Assembly: GCA_965651815.1 (NCBI GenBank)
Contig: CBFGTJ010000037.1
Location: 1-20,793, forward strand
Length of the DNA stretch: 20,793 nucleotides
Direction of reading: 5' to 3'
From: CBFGTJ01 sp965651815
GTDB lineage: Bacteria; Actinomycetota; Acidimicrobiia; Acidimicrobiales; Microtrichaceae
The notes under the pieces were generated by a model. It saw nothing but the letters and a program-made list of their open reading frames with translations. It was not told the DNA's origin and ran no database searches. This document shows, piece after piece, positions 13,880-20,793 of this stretch; the stretch's first letter is position 1; every line of letters begins with the position of its first letter. The translations under genes were made by a program, and so were the position numbers.

Positions 13880-13897
13880 CTTGACCGGGCGGTCAAG
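13880..13897. promoter_or_regulatory. palindromic operator between SirB1-type and acyl-CoA ligase genes
   Basis: CTTGACCG-GG-CGGTCAAG: perfect 8-bp arms, identical to the arms of the site at 13013-13032 apart from the outermost base pair. It ends about 20 bp before TACAGT (13917-13922), so it covers the -35 region of the ligase promoter. Confidence 0.75.
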
Positions 13898-13916
13898 AAT
13901 CCGCCCGTCCCGTGGA

Positions 13917-13922
13917 TACAGT
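13917..13922 (+). promoter_or_regulatory. -10 element for the acyl-CoA ligase gene
   Basis: TACAGT, giving a predicted leader of about 54 nt. The -35 region falls on the operator and has no TTGACA match at normal spacing. Confidence 0.45.
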
Positions 13923-13982
13923 CGTGACCAGCGGCCGCCAGGGGGCCGCGGATGACCGTGTGACGAAACCCAGGGGGCGCTC

Positions 13983-15554
13983 GTGTCCGACCTCTTCTAT
14001 CCCGGAGTGCACGCCGCGGAGCGCGGCGACCACCCGGCCTACGTGATGGCCGAGACCGGCGAGACCGTCACCTACCGAGAGCTGCACGAGCGCGCGAACC
14101 GCATCGCCCGGCTGTTCCGCGACCTCGGCCTGCAGCCCGGCGACCACGTGGCCTGGTGCATGGAGAACCACCCGTGGTTCCTCTCCCTCGCCTGGGGGGC
14201 CCACTACGCGGGGCTGTACTACACGGCGATCTCGTCGCGGCTGACCGGCGAGGAGGCCGCCTACATCGTCGACGACTGCGGCGCGCGGGTGCTGCTGCTG
14301 TCGCAGTACACCTCGGGGCTGGTGCCCGACCTCGCGGACACCACGCCGAAGGTCGAGCACCGGTTCATGCTGGGCGGCACGACGGAGGGGTACGCGTCGT
14401 TCGAGGACGCGGTGGCGGCGCAGCCGGCGGACGACCTCCCGGACGCGACCGAGGGCGTCGACATGCTCTACTCCTCCGGCACGACCGGCCGGCCCAAGGG
14501 GGTCAAGGCGCCGCTGCGCGACGTCCCACTGGGGACGCCGGACGCGCTGTTCATGCTCGTCGCCGGGCTGTTCGGTGCGAACACCGAGACCGTCTACCTC
14601 TCCCCCGCCCCGCTGTACCACGCCGCGCCGCTGCGCTTCTGCATGCAGGTCCAGCGCGCCGGAGGCACCGTCGTGGTGATGGACCACTTCGACCCGGAGC
14701 GCACCCTCCAGCTCATCGAGCAGTACCGGGTCACCTTCGGGCAGTTCGTCCCCACGATGTTCGTCCGCATGCTGAAGCTGCCCGAGGAGGTGCGTGAGCG
14801 CTACGACGTCTCCTCGCTGCAGGTCGCGGTGCACGCCGCGGCCCCCTGCCCCATCCCGGTCAAGGAGCAGATGATCGAGTGGTGGGGGCCGGTGCTGCAC
14901 GAGTACTACGCCGGCACCGAGGGCAACGGCTTCTGCTGGGTCAACTCCGAGGACTGGCTGACCCACAAGGGCACCGTCGGCAAGGCGCTGGCCGGCATCG
15001 TGCACATCGTCGGCGAGGACGGCGAGGAGCTGCCGCCGGGCGAGGAGGGCACCGTCTACTTCGAGTCGGAGGCGCAGTTCAGCTACCACAACGACCCGGA
15101 GAAGACGAAGGATTCCTACAACGAGCGGGGCTGGTCGACCCTCGGTGACATCGGCTACCTCGACGAGGACGGGTTCCTCTACCTCACCGACCGCAAGGCG
15201 TACATGATCATCACCGGCGGGGTGAACGTGTACCCGCAGGAGGCGGAGAACGTCCTGACCATGCACCCGAAGGTGATGGACGTCGCCGTGTTCGGGATCC
15301 CCAACGAGGACTTCGGCGAGGAGGTCAAGGCCGTCGTCCAGCCGGTGGAGATGCCCGACGGTGACGAGGCGGCGGCCGAGCTCGAGCGCGAGCTCATCGC
15401 CTACTGCCGTGAGCACCTCGCGGACGTGAAGTGCCCGCGCTCGATCGACTTCCGCGAGGAGCTCCCCCGCCACCCGACCGGGAAGCTCTACAAGCGCCTG
15501 CTCAAGGACGAGTACGCCGCCAAGGTCGCCAAGGAGGGCTGGTACCAGGGCTGA
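13983..15554 (+). CDS. acyl-CoA synthetase / AMP-dependent ligase (FadD-type)
   Basis: A 523-residue ANL-superfamily enzyme that activates a carboxylic acid with ATP to an acyl-adenylate and then to acyl-CoA. Visible features: P-loop YSSGTTGRPKG (residues 163-173); YYAGTEGNGF (A5-like); GWSTLGDIGYLDEDGFLYLTDRK (A7-A8 hinge); GGVNVYPQEAENVL; and the catalytic C-terminal Lys501 in HPTGKLYKRLLK. Length is standard. Start GTG 13983 has AGGGGG 5 nt upstream. It shares its operator sequence with the acyl-CoA dehydrogenase gene, so the two enzymes probably serve successive steps of one catabolic route (activation, then dehydrogenation). Specific acid unknown. Confidence 0.93.
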   Translation: MSDLFYPGVHAAERGDHPAYVMAETGETVTYRELHERANRIARLFRDLGLQPGDHVAWCMENHPWFLSLAWGAHYAGLYYTAISSRLTGEEAAYIVDDCGARVLLLSQYTSGLVPDLADTTPKVEHRFMLGGTTEGYASFEDAVAAQPADDLPDATEGVDMLYSSGTTGRPKGVKAPLRDVPLGTPDALFMLVAGLFGANTETVYLSPAPLYHAAPLRFCMQVQRAGGTVVVMDHFDPERTLQLIEQYRVTFGQFVPTMFVRMLKLPEEVRERYDVSSLQVAVHAAAPCPIPVKEQMIEWWGPVLHEYYAGTEGNGFCWVNSEDWLTHKGTVGKALAGIVHIVGEDGEELPPGEEGTVYFESEAQFSYHNDPEKTKDSYNERGWSTLGDIGYLDEDGFLYLTDRKAYMIITGGVNVYPQEAENVLTMHPKVMDVAVFGIPNEDFGEEVKAVVQPVEMPDGDEAAAELERELIAYCREHLADVKCPRSIDFREELPRHPTGKLYKRLLKDEYAAKVAKEGWYQG

Positions 15555-15580
15555 CCGGCGGCACCGCCCGTCCCGTCAGC
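15550..15580. terminator. bidirectional terminator hairpin between convergent genes
   Basis: Outer arms GCTGAC (15550-15555) and GTCAGC (15575-15580) enclose an inner GGCG/CGCC stem (15557-15560 with 15565-15568). Both stop codons lie within the outer arms. No T-tract. Confidence 0.5.
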
Positions 15581-16754
15581 TCGGCGCGGGTGCCGGGGCC
15601 TCGCGGCGCAGCATCGCCCGTCCGACCAGCACCGCGCCGCAGGCGAGCGCGCCGAGCACCGCGGCCAGCCACCAGGCGGCGGTGTAGGACCAGGTCTCGG
15701 CGATCCAGCCGAACAGCAGCGGCCCGGACGCACCGCCGACGTAGTTGCCGGTCTGGGTGACCCCGGTCGCCCGTCCCGGCACCTCCGGCGCGGCGCGCAC
15801 CACCGACAGGTTGAACAGCCCCGGCCAGGCCCAGCCCGCGCCGAACGCGAGGGGGACGCCGATCAGCTGCGCGGCCGGCGTGCGCCAGGTGAACCACAAC
15901 GAGGTGAGCGCACCGAGGCCCACCATCACCGCGACGACCTCGAGCAGGTCGCCCCGGCGCCGGTCCGCGATCGCGCCGACCCCGAGCCGGACGACGATCG
16001 AGATGATGCTGCCCACCGAGAAGACGACGCCCGCGGTGCCCGCCGACACCCCCGCGTCGATCGCGGACTCCACGAAGAAGCCGCCGAGCGTGATCGCGGC
16101 TGCCGTGGCCAGCGCCGCGGCGACCGCCATGGGCACGAGGCCGGCCGGGACGCGCCCCTCGTCGTCCCCCTCGGTGCCGCCAGCGGCGCGGTCGTCCCGG
16201 GGCAGCTCGGGGACGCGCCGCCAGGTCACCGCGAGGGCCGCGAGCGCGGCCCCGGCGCCGAGCACGAACGCCCACCGCCACCCCAGCGGCAGCGCGACCG
16301 CCGGCAGGGCGACGCCGGCGAGCAGCGAGGCACCCGGCATCGCCGACTGCTTCACCGCGAAGCCGATGCCCTGGCGGTGCGGCGGCATCTGACGCGCGAT
16401 GAAGACGTTCGCACCGAGCTGGGCGGTGGCGTTGAACACTCCCCCGGCGGCGGCCATGACGGCGAGCGCCACCACGTGCTGCGCGGTGGCGATGGCGAGT
16501 TGCACGACCACGGTGCCGCTCAGTGCGGCGACCAGCGCGCGGCGCGATCCGACCGAGTCGACCCACCGGCCGAGCCCGGCCGACACCGCCGCGCTCACGG
16601 CGAAGAAGGCGGCGAGCACGAGGCCCGCCTCGGCCTCTCCGTAGCCGAGGTCGCCACGGATGCGGAACGAGAGCGAGCCGAGGAGGAACACCGGCAGGAT
16701 CGAGGCGACGATCGCCGCGGCGACCGGTGCGATCGCGGGGGGTTGCGGGCGCAT
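15576..16754 (-). CDS. MFS transporter
   Basis: A 392-residue major facilitator superfamily permease, about 12 hydrophobic segments in two halves. The loop 2-3 motif A appears as GLGRWVDSVGSRR, with its weaker echo GAIADRRRGD in the second half. A charged central loop (RVPELPRDDRAAGGTEGDDEG) separates the halves. No substrate signature is recognised; it could be a metabolite or drug exporter. ATG 16754 is preferred since hydrophobic homology begins just after it and a G-run (GGGGGA) sits just upstream; the frame extends upstream without hydrophobic content. It is divergent from the glycerophosphodiesterase gene and convergent with the ligase. Confidence 0.85.
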   Translation of the reverse strand: MRPQPPAIAPVAAAIVASILPVFLLGSLSFRIRGDLGYGEAEAGLVLAAFFAVSAAVSAGLGRWVDSVGSRRALVAALSGTVVVQLAIATAQHVVALAVMAAAGGVFNATAQLGANVFIARQMPPHRQGIGFAVKQSAMPGASLLAGVALPAVALPLGWRWAFVLGAGAALAALAVTWRRVPELPRDDRAAGGTEGDDEGRVPAGLVPMAVAAALATAAAITLGGFFVESAIDAGVSAGTAGVVFSVGSIISIVVRLGVGAIADRRRGDLLEVVAVMVGLGALTSLWFTWRTPAAQLIGVPLAFGAGWAWPGLFNLSVVRAAPEVPGRATGVTQTGNYVGGASGPLLFGWIAETWSYTAAWWLAAVLGALACGAVLVGRAMLRREAPAPAPS

Positions 16755-16814
16755 CGTCCCCCACCATCCCACGAGCCGCGCCGAACCACCGAAGCGGCCT
16801 CCCACGGGTCCCCG

Positions 16815-16834
16815 CGCCGCGGCGCTCCGCGGCG
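16815..16834. repeat. 8-bp-arm inverted repeat in the MFS/GDPD divergent region
   Basis: CGCCGCGG (16815-16822), CGCT, CCGCGGCG (16827-16834). It lies in the 109-nt divergent intergenic region, upstream of the TACGCT box. It may be an operator or a chance GC-rich dyad. Confidence 0.4.
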
Positions 16835-16851
16835 TCCGCACGGGGTCCCGT

Positions 16852-16857
16852 TACGCT
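16852..16857 (+). promoter_or_regulatory. -10 box, likely leaderless start of GDPD-transglycosylase unit
   Basis: TACGCT, then GAACGG (6 nt), then GTG 16864. No Shine-Dalgarno. Confidence 0.55.
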
Positions 16858-16863
16858 GAACGG

Positions 16864-17664
16864 GTGTCGCTGCATCCGTTCCTCGACCACGAGCTGCCGC
16901 TGGCGATCGCCCACCGCGGCGGGGGCGAGGAGGCCCCCGAGAACTCGGTCGCGGCGTTCGAGGCGGCGGTCCGGCTGGGCTTCACCCACCTGGAGACCGA
17001 CGTGCACGTCACCGCGGACGGGGTGCTGGTCGCGTTCCACGACGAGCACCTCGACCGTGTGACCGACGGCGAGGGTGCGGTGGCGTCCCTGCCGTGGAGC
17101 GAGGTGCGCCAGGCGAGGATCGCCGGGACCGAGCCGATCCCGACCCTGGACGAGCTCCTCGAGCGGTTCCCCGACACCTTCTTCAACATCGACCCGAAGG
17201 TGGACGACGCGGTGGTGCCGCTGGCGGTGGCGATCCGACGGCACGGCGCGCAGGACCGCGTCTGCGTCGGCGCGTTCTCCGACCGCCGCCTGCGACGCAT
17301 CCGCGAGCTGTTCGGTGGGGAGGTCTGCACCGCCGCCTCGCCCCGTGAGATCACCGGCGTCCTCGCGGGCCTCCGGCTGCGGAGGGTCCCCGGGCGGGGC
17401 GCCGGGTGGTCCTGTGTGCAGGTGCCGACCCACCACCGTGGCGTCGAGATCGTGACCCCCGACTTCGTCCGGGCGGTGCACGCCGCCGGGCGGCAGGTGC
17501 ACGTGTGGACGATCGACGACCCCGACGAGATGCACCGCCTGTTCGACCTGGGGGTCGACGGGATCATGACCGACCGGCCGTCGGTGCTGCGCTCCGTCGT
17601 GTCGCAGCGGCGTGGCACCTCCGGGGCGGCGGGGCCGGAGGGCGGCCGGGACGACGAGGGGTGA
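16864..17664 (+). CDS. glycerophosphodiester phosphodiesterase (GDPD family)
   Basis: A 266-residue cytoplasmic GDPD, hydrolysing glycerophosphodiesters (deacylated phospholipids) to glycerol 3-phosphate and an alcohol. The active-site pattern is complete: AHRGGGEEAPENS with His17 and Arg18, HLETDVHVTADG with Glu44 and Asp46, and VAFHDEHLDRVTDG with His59. The TIM-barrel C-terminus VWTIDDPDEMHRLFDLGVDGIMTDRP is typical. No signal peptide. Start GTG 16864 is supported by TACGCT 6 nt upstream. The 3' end overlaps the lytic transglycosylase start by 4 bp (GTGA), so they are co-expressed. Confidence 0.93.
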   Translation: MSLHPFLDHELPLAIAHRGGGEEAPENSVAAFEAAVRLGFTHLETDVHVTADGVLVAFHDEHLDRVTDGEGAVASLPWSEVRQARIAGTEPIPTLDELLERFPDTFFNIDPKVDDAVVPLAVAIRRHGAQDRVCVGAFSDRRLRRIRELFGGEVCTAASPREITGVLAGLRLRRVPGRGAGWSCVQVPTHHRGVEIVTPDFVRAVHAAGRQVHVWTIDDPDEMHRLFDLGVDGIMTDRPSVLRSVVSQRRGTSGAAGPEGGRDDEG

Positions 17665-18905
17665 GACGCGCTCGGCGGGCCGTGGTGGCCCTCGCGTGCG
17701 CCACGTGCGCCGTGGCGGTCCTCGCACCCTCGGCCGGCGCCCAGGGCGCGCCGTCGCCGCCCGGCGGTGACCAGCCGGACCCGCCGCCGGGTGAGGGCCT
17801 CTCCGCGGCGGTCGCGGCCATGCCGCTGCGCTCCGCCGCGCTGGACCGGGCCGAGGCCGCGCTCGCGGACCTGGAGGCGTCACGGCGGGCCGACCTGGAG
17901 CGGTTGTCGGTGGTCTCCGGGGAGCTCGAGACCTCGATCGCCGAGGCCACCGCGCTGAGCGGGCTGGTCACCCGCAGGGACGCGCAGCTCGACAAGGCGG
18001 AGCAGGCCCACGCCCGCGCCCGGGAGGCGTTGCGGGTCGTCGCGGTCGAGTGGTTCGTCACGGGCTTCGGGGCGATGGACGGGCTGGACCCCGCGCTCAC
18101 CGCCGCCGAGCGCGACGAGCTCGCGCACCACTACGTGCTGTCCGAGGCCGCGGCGCTCGCGGCGCTCGAGGACGAGGAAGCCCTCTCCGCCCACGTGGCG
18201 TCGGTGCGCGCCGAGCGGGAGCTGCTCGCCGGCCAGTTGCGCGACGTCGAGGGGCGCCGTGGCCGGCTGGAGCAGGAGCGCGACCGGCTCGTCCAGTCGA
18301 TCCAGGACGCCGAGCGGCGCCTCCCGGAGCTCGAGCGGCGCGTCGTCGAGGAGCAGATGGCCGCACGGGTGGACGGCACCGACCTGTCGGCGACCGCCCT
18401 CGACGCGTACTGGCGGGCCCAGCGCACGCTGGGCCTGCTGTCACCGCGCTGCGGCGTGCCCTGGTGGGTGCTCGCCGGCATCGGACGGGTCGAGAGCCGC
18501 CATGGCACCTACCGCGGGGCGTCGCTCGCGACCGACGGCACGGTCGACCCGCCGATCTACGGGCCCCACCTGGACGGGTCGAACTCGGCGTTCGCGATCG
18601 TGCCCGACACCGACGGCGGGCTGCTCGACGGCACCGCAACCACGGACCGCGCGGTGGGGCCGATGCAGTTCCTCCCGTCGACCTGGCGGCGGTTCGGCAC
18701 CGACGGTGACGGGGACGGCGTCGCGGACCCCCAGAACGTGTTCGACGCCGCCGTCTCCGCCGGCGTGTACCTGTGCCGCTCCGGTCCGCTCGACAGCGAA
18801 CCGCGCCTGCGCGCGGCGCTGCTGACCTACAACCGCTCGAACCCGTACGTCGACTCGGTGCTCGCGCACGGAAGGTCCTACCTCGACCGGCTGCCGCTGC
18901 GCTGA
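17661..18905 (+). CDS. secreted lytic transglycosylase with coiled-coil N-terminal region
   Basis: A 414-residue exported murein lytic transglycosylase. A basic N-region (RRARR) and hydrophobic core end in SAGA|QG, so signal-peptidase cleavage is expected near residue 27. A long charged coiled coil follows (about residues 55-245, Ala/Glu/Arg-rich heptads). The C-terminal MltB-like SLT domain (GVPWWVLAGIGRVESRHGTY) contains putative catalytic Glu278, then RAVGPMQFLPSTWRRFG and LLTYNRSNPYVDSVL. The coiled coil recalls RipA-type or FtsX-regulated hydrolases, suggesting regulated activation at the envelope (inference). Start GTG 17661 overlaps the GDPD stop. The SLT assignment is strong. Confidence 0.9.
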   Translation: MRRARRAVVALACATCAVAVLAPSAGAQGAPSPPGGDQPDPPPGEGLSAAVAAMPLRSAALDRAEAALADLEASRRADLERLSVVSGELETSIAEATALSGLVTRRDAQLDKAEQAHARAREALRVVAVEWFVTGFGAMDGLDPALTAAERDELAHHYVLSEAAALAALEDEEALSAHVASVRAERELLAGQLRDVEGRRGRLEQERDRLVQSIQDAERRLPELERRVVEEQMAARVDGTDLSATALDAYWRAQRTLGLLSPRCGVPWWVLAGIGRVESRHGTYRGASLATDGTVDPPIYGPHLDGSNSAFAIVPDTDGGLLDGTATTDRAVGPMQFLPSTWRRFGTDGDGDGVADPQNVFDAAVSAGVYLCRSGPLDSEPRLRAALLTYNRSNPYVDSVLAHGRSYLDRLPLR

Positions 18906-18912
18906 GGGTTCG

Positions 18913-18940
18913 TTGACACCGCGTCGCGCGACGCTAGAGT
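18913..18940 (+). promoter_or_regulatory. strong sigma70-type promoter for the substrate-binding protein
   Basis: TTGACA (18913-18918), 16 nt, TAGAGT (18935-18940). This is the best -35/-10 pair seen in the window. The predicted start near 18947 gives a leader of about 124 nt. Confidence 0.7.
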
Positions 18941-18946
18941 GCGCCC

Positions 18947-19070
18947 ACCTTGTGATGACCGTCACCGGTGGCGAGTGGTCGTGCGCGAGGGGCAACATCG
19001 GTGGTCGGACTCGAGGCTCGGGAGCACCCGGCCCCGAGGCCACGGCGAACGACATACCAGGGGGACAGAA
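18947..19070 (+). other. long 5' leader of the substrate-binding-protein mRNA
   Basis: About 124 nt without a gene. It holds a CACCGGTG palindrome (18963-18970) and a stem CTCGGG (19017-19022) / CCCGAG (19033-19038), and ends with AGGGGGA (19059-19065) as ribosome binding site. I recognise no riboswitch class. Confidence 0.4.
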
Positions 19071-20744
19071 GTGCAGAGTGAGCTGCGGCCGAGGCATCCC
19101 GGACGACACCGTCGACTCGCGCTCGCCGCGCTGGTCGTGGGCGCACTCGTGCTCGGCGCGTGCGGCGGCGACGACAACGGCGGCGGTGGCGGTGGCGGCG
19201 GGGGCAACGGCGACCCTGGCGAGCCGACCCCGGGCGGCAAGGTCGTCTACGCGCTCGAGGCCGAGACCGCGGACGGCTGGTGCCTCGCGGAGGCCCAGCT
19301 CGCCATCTCCGGCATCCAGGTCGCGAGGACCATCTACGACACGCTGGTCGCGCCGAACGAGCACGGCGAGTACGAGCCCTTCCTCGCCGAGTCGGTCGAG
19401 CCGAACGAGACCTACGACGAGTGGACGATCGTCCTGCGCGAGGGCGTGAAGTTCCACGACGGCTCCGACCTGACCGCCGAGGTCGTCAAGAACAACCTCG
19501 ACGCCTACCGGGGCGTCTACCCGACCCGGAAGCCGCTGCTGTTCCTGTTCGTCTTCCAGGACATCGACAACGTCGAGGTCGTCGACGAGCTGACCGTGAA
19601 GGTCACGACGAAGCGGCCCTGGCCCTCGTTCCCGGCGACCCTGTACGCCACCGGCCGTGTCGGGATGATGGCCCAGGCGCAGCTGGACGACACCGAGACC
19701 TGTGCGTCGAACCTGATCGGCACCGGTCCGTTCAAGCTCGAGAACTGGACCTCCGGCGTGTCGCTGAGCGCGACCAAGAACCCGGACTACTGGGGCAAGG
19801 ACGAGAACGGCAACCAGCTGCCGTACCTCGACGAGATCGAGTACCGGCCCTTCCCCGACGGTGGTGCCCGCGTGAACGCGCTGCTCGCCGGTGACGTCGA
19901 CGTGATCCACACCTCCAGCTCGCAGCAGATCCTGACCCTGCGCGGCGAGCAGGAGAGCGGCAACGTCAACCTCGTCGAGTCGGACGACTACGCCGAGGTG
20001 TCCTACGGGATGATGAACGTCTCCCAGCCGCCGTTCGACAGCCTCACGGCCCGCCAGGCGGTGGCCGCGGCGGTGGACGCCGAGACGTTCAACCAGGTGA
20101 TCAACCAGGGCCTGCCGAAGCTCGCGACCGGGCCGTTCGCACCCGGTTCGATCGGCTACCTCGAGGAGAACCCGCAGCCGCGCTACGACCCCGAGCGGGC
20201 GCGCGAGCTGGTGAAGCAGTACGAGCAGGAGAGCGGGCGCAAGTTCTCCTTCACCCTGCAGCACACCACGGACACCGAGGTGACCGCGGCGGCGCAGATG
20301 CTGCAGGAGATGGCGCGGGAGGTCGGCATGGACGTCGACCTGCGGGCCGTGGAGCAGGCGACGCTCATCGAGAACGTGATCGGCAACGAGTGGCAGATCG
20401 CCACCTTCCGGAACCACCCGGGTGGTGACCCCGACACGCAGTACGTGTGGTGGCACTCGAGCCAGCCGACCAACTTCGGCAAGTTCAAGGACGACGAGAT
20501 CGACCGGCTGCTCGACCAGGGCCGCGAGTCCGCGGATCCCGAGGAGCGCGAGCAGATCTACAAGGACGTGAACCGTCGCCTGGGCGAGCAGGTCTACAAC
20601 TACTGGCTGAACTGGACCATCTGGGCGGTCGCGTCCGACCCGAACGTGTACGGGGTCTTCGGCCCGAACCTGCCCTCCGGGGCGGGGCCGTTCCCCGGGC
20701 TCGCCGGCGGGCACCCCGTCACCGGCATGTGGGTCCAGCAGTGA
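19071..20744 (+). CDS. family 5 extracellular solute-binding lipoprotein (ABC importer)
   Basis: A 557-residue lipoprotein that captures a peptide or other substrate for an ABC importer (SBP_bac_5, DppA/OppA-like). Basic N-terminus RPRHPGRHRR and a hydrophobic segment lead to lipobox LGAC with acylated Cys31, followed by a nine-Gly linker. The mature part shows family motifs: YDTLVAPNEHGEYEPFLAESVEPNETYDEWTIVLREGVKFHDGSDLTAEVV, IGTGPFKLENW and DARRAREL-like 'YDPERARELVKQYEQES'. Start GTG 19071 has AGGGGGA 5 nt upstream. A strong promoter precedes it. Permease and ATPase genes would follow beyond the window and are not visible. Substrate unknown. Confidence 0.92.
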   Translation: MQSELRPRHPGRHRRLALAALVVGALVLGACGGDDNGGGGGGGGGNGDPGEPTPGGKVVYALEAETADGWCLAEAQLAISGIQVARTIYDTLVAPNEHGEYEPFLAESVEPNETYDEWTIVLREGVKFHDGSDLTAEVVKNNLDAYRGVYPTRKPLLFLFVFQDIDNVEVVDELTVKVTTKRPWPSFPATLYATGRVGMMAQAQLDDTETCASNLIGTGPFKLENWTSGVSLSATKNPDYWGKDENGNQLPYLDEIEYRPFPDGGARVNALLAGDVDVIHTSSSQQILTLRGEQESGNVNLVESDDYAEVSYGMMNVSQPPFDSLTARQAVAAAVDAETFNQVINQGLPKLATGPFAPGSIGYLEENPQPRYDPERARELVKQYEQESGRKFSFTLQHTTDTEVTAAAQMLQEMAREVGMDVDLRAVEQATLIENVIGNEWQIATFRNHPGGDPDTQYVWWHSSQPTNFGKFKDDEIDRLLDQGRESADPEEREQIYKDVNRRLGEQVYNYWLNWTIWAVASDPNVYGVFGPNLPSGAGPFPGLAGGHPVTGMWVQQ

Positions 20745-20793
20745 CGGACGCTGGCCACTGCCGCTGAGCACGCTGGTCGCGGACCCGGTTCGC
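20745..20793. other. short unassigned end of window
   Basis: The last 49 nt after the lipoprotein stop contain no recognisable start with ribosome binding site and no clear hairpin. A following permease gene may begin outside the window. Confidence 0.3.

Noticed and set aside
13843..13896. TTG 13896 as start of the SirB1-type gene
   Set aside because: The TTG belongs to the palindromic operator, there is no ribosome binding site, and the added residues have no family similarity.
13893..15473. A 526-codon open frame on the minus strand
   Set aside because: It mirrors the acyl-CoA ligase gene, which has complete ANL motifs and a ribosome binding site. The mirror has no recognisable domain.
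19190..19215. GGC/GGT repeat run as a possible microsatellite or phase-variation tract
   Set aside because: It encodes the nine-Gly linker after the lipobox of the solute-binding lipoprotein. In-frame changes would only alter linker length.
18441..20771. A 776-codon open frame on the minus strand
   Set aside because: It is antisense to the lytic transglycosylase and the solute-binding lipoprotein genes, both of which have clear motifs and signal sequences.
1..20793. tRNA genes, CRISPR arrays, insertion sequences or prophage genes
   Set aside because: No tRNA-like cloverleaf, direct-repeat array, transposase or integrase motif was recognised on either strand by reading; a dedicated search was not possible.

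Overview
This is a very GC-rich chromosomal segment of an actinobacterium. Evidence for this: strong G/C bias at third codon positions, many GTG starts, 4-bp GTGA stop/start overlaps, a DUF3151 gene (an actinobacterial family), and start codons that directly follow a TANNNT box. A deep lineage such as Acidimicrobiia is plausible, but that is inference from general style and not proven here. No rRNA, tRNA, CRISPR array, insertion sequence or prophage was seen. Coding density is high, and no gene-free stretch exceeds 300 bases.

Layout. (1) Positions 1-1683: the 3' part of a McrB-like AAA+ ATPase gene overlapping a gene for a McrC/DUF2357-like partner with no recognisable nuclease motif. Its tail overlaps a convergent gene for a small acidic protein (1632-1868). 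(2) 2004-4749: three translationally coupled genes, a GH13 alpha-glucosidase, a TSUP (TauE/SafE) anion exporter and a DUF1634 membrane protein. (3) 4775-11678, all on the minus strand: RNase D and a rhodanese (one unit), an S1P-lyase-like PLP decarboxylase, DUF3151, a patatin-like phospholipase, and an alpha/beta hydrolase coupled to pyruvate kinase. (4) 11738-15554: a lipid-catabolism block with an acyl-CoA dehydrogenase, a SirB1-type protein and an acyl-CoA ligase. The dehydrogenase and the ligase are each preceded by the same palindrome, CTTGACCG-N2-CGGTCAAG. (5) 15576-18905: an MFS transporter divergent from a glycerophosphodiester phosphodiesterase that is coupled to a secreted lytic transglycosylase. 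(6) 18913-20744: a strong promoter and a family 5 substrate-binding lipoprotein; any permease genes would lie beyond the window.

The most interesting signals are regulatory. Two near-identical TetR-style operators link the acyl-CoA dehydrogenase and the acyl-CoA ligase into a probable shared regulon, with no regulator gene in view. Seven transcription units begin with TANNNT placed 6-8 nt before the start codon and lack a ribosome binding site, the signature of leaderless mRNAs. The remaining independent units have Shine-Dalgarno sequences. The pyruvate kinase has an altered monovalent-cation site. The McrBC-like pair at the left edge is the best candidate for an unusual system, but its 5' part is outside the window.
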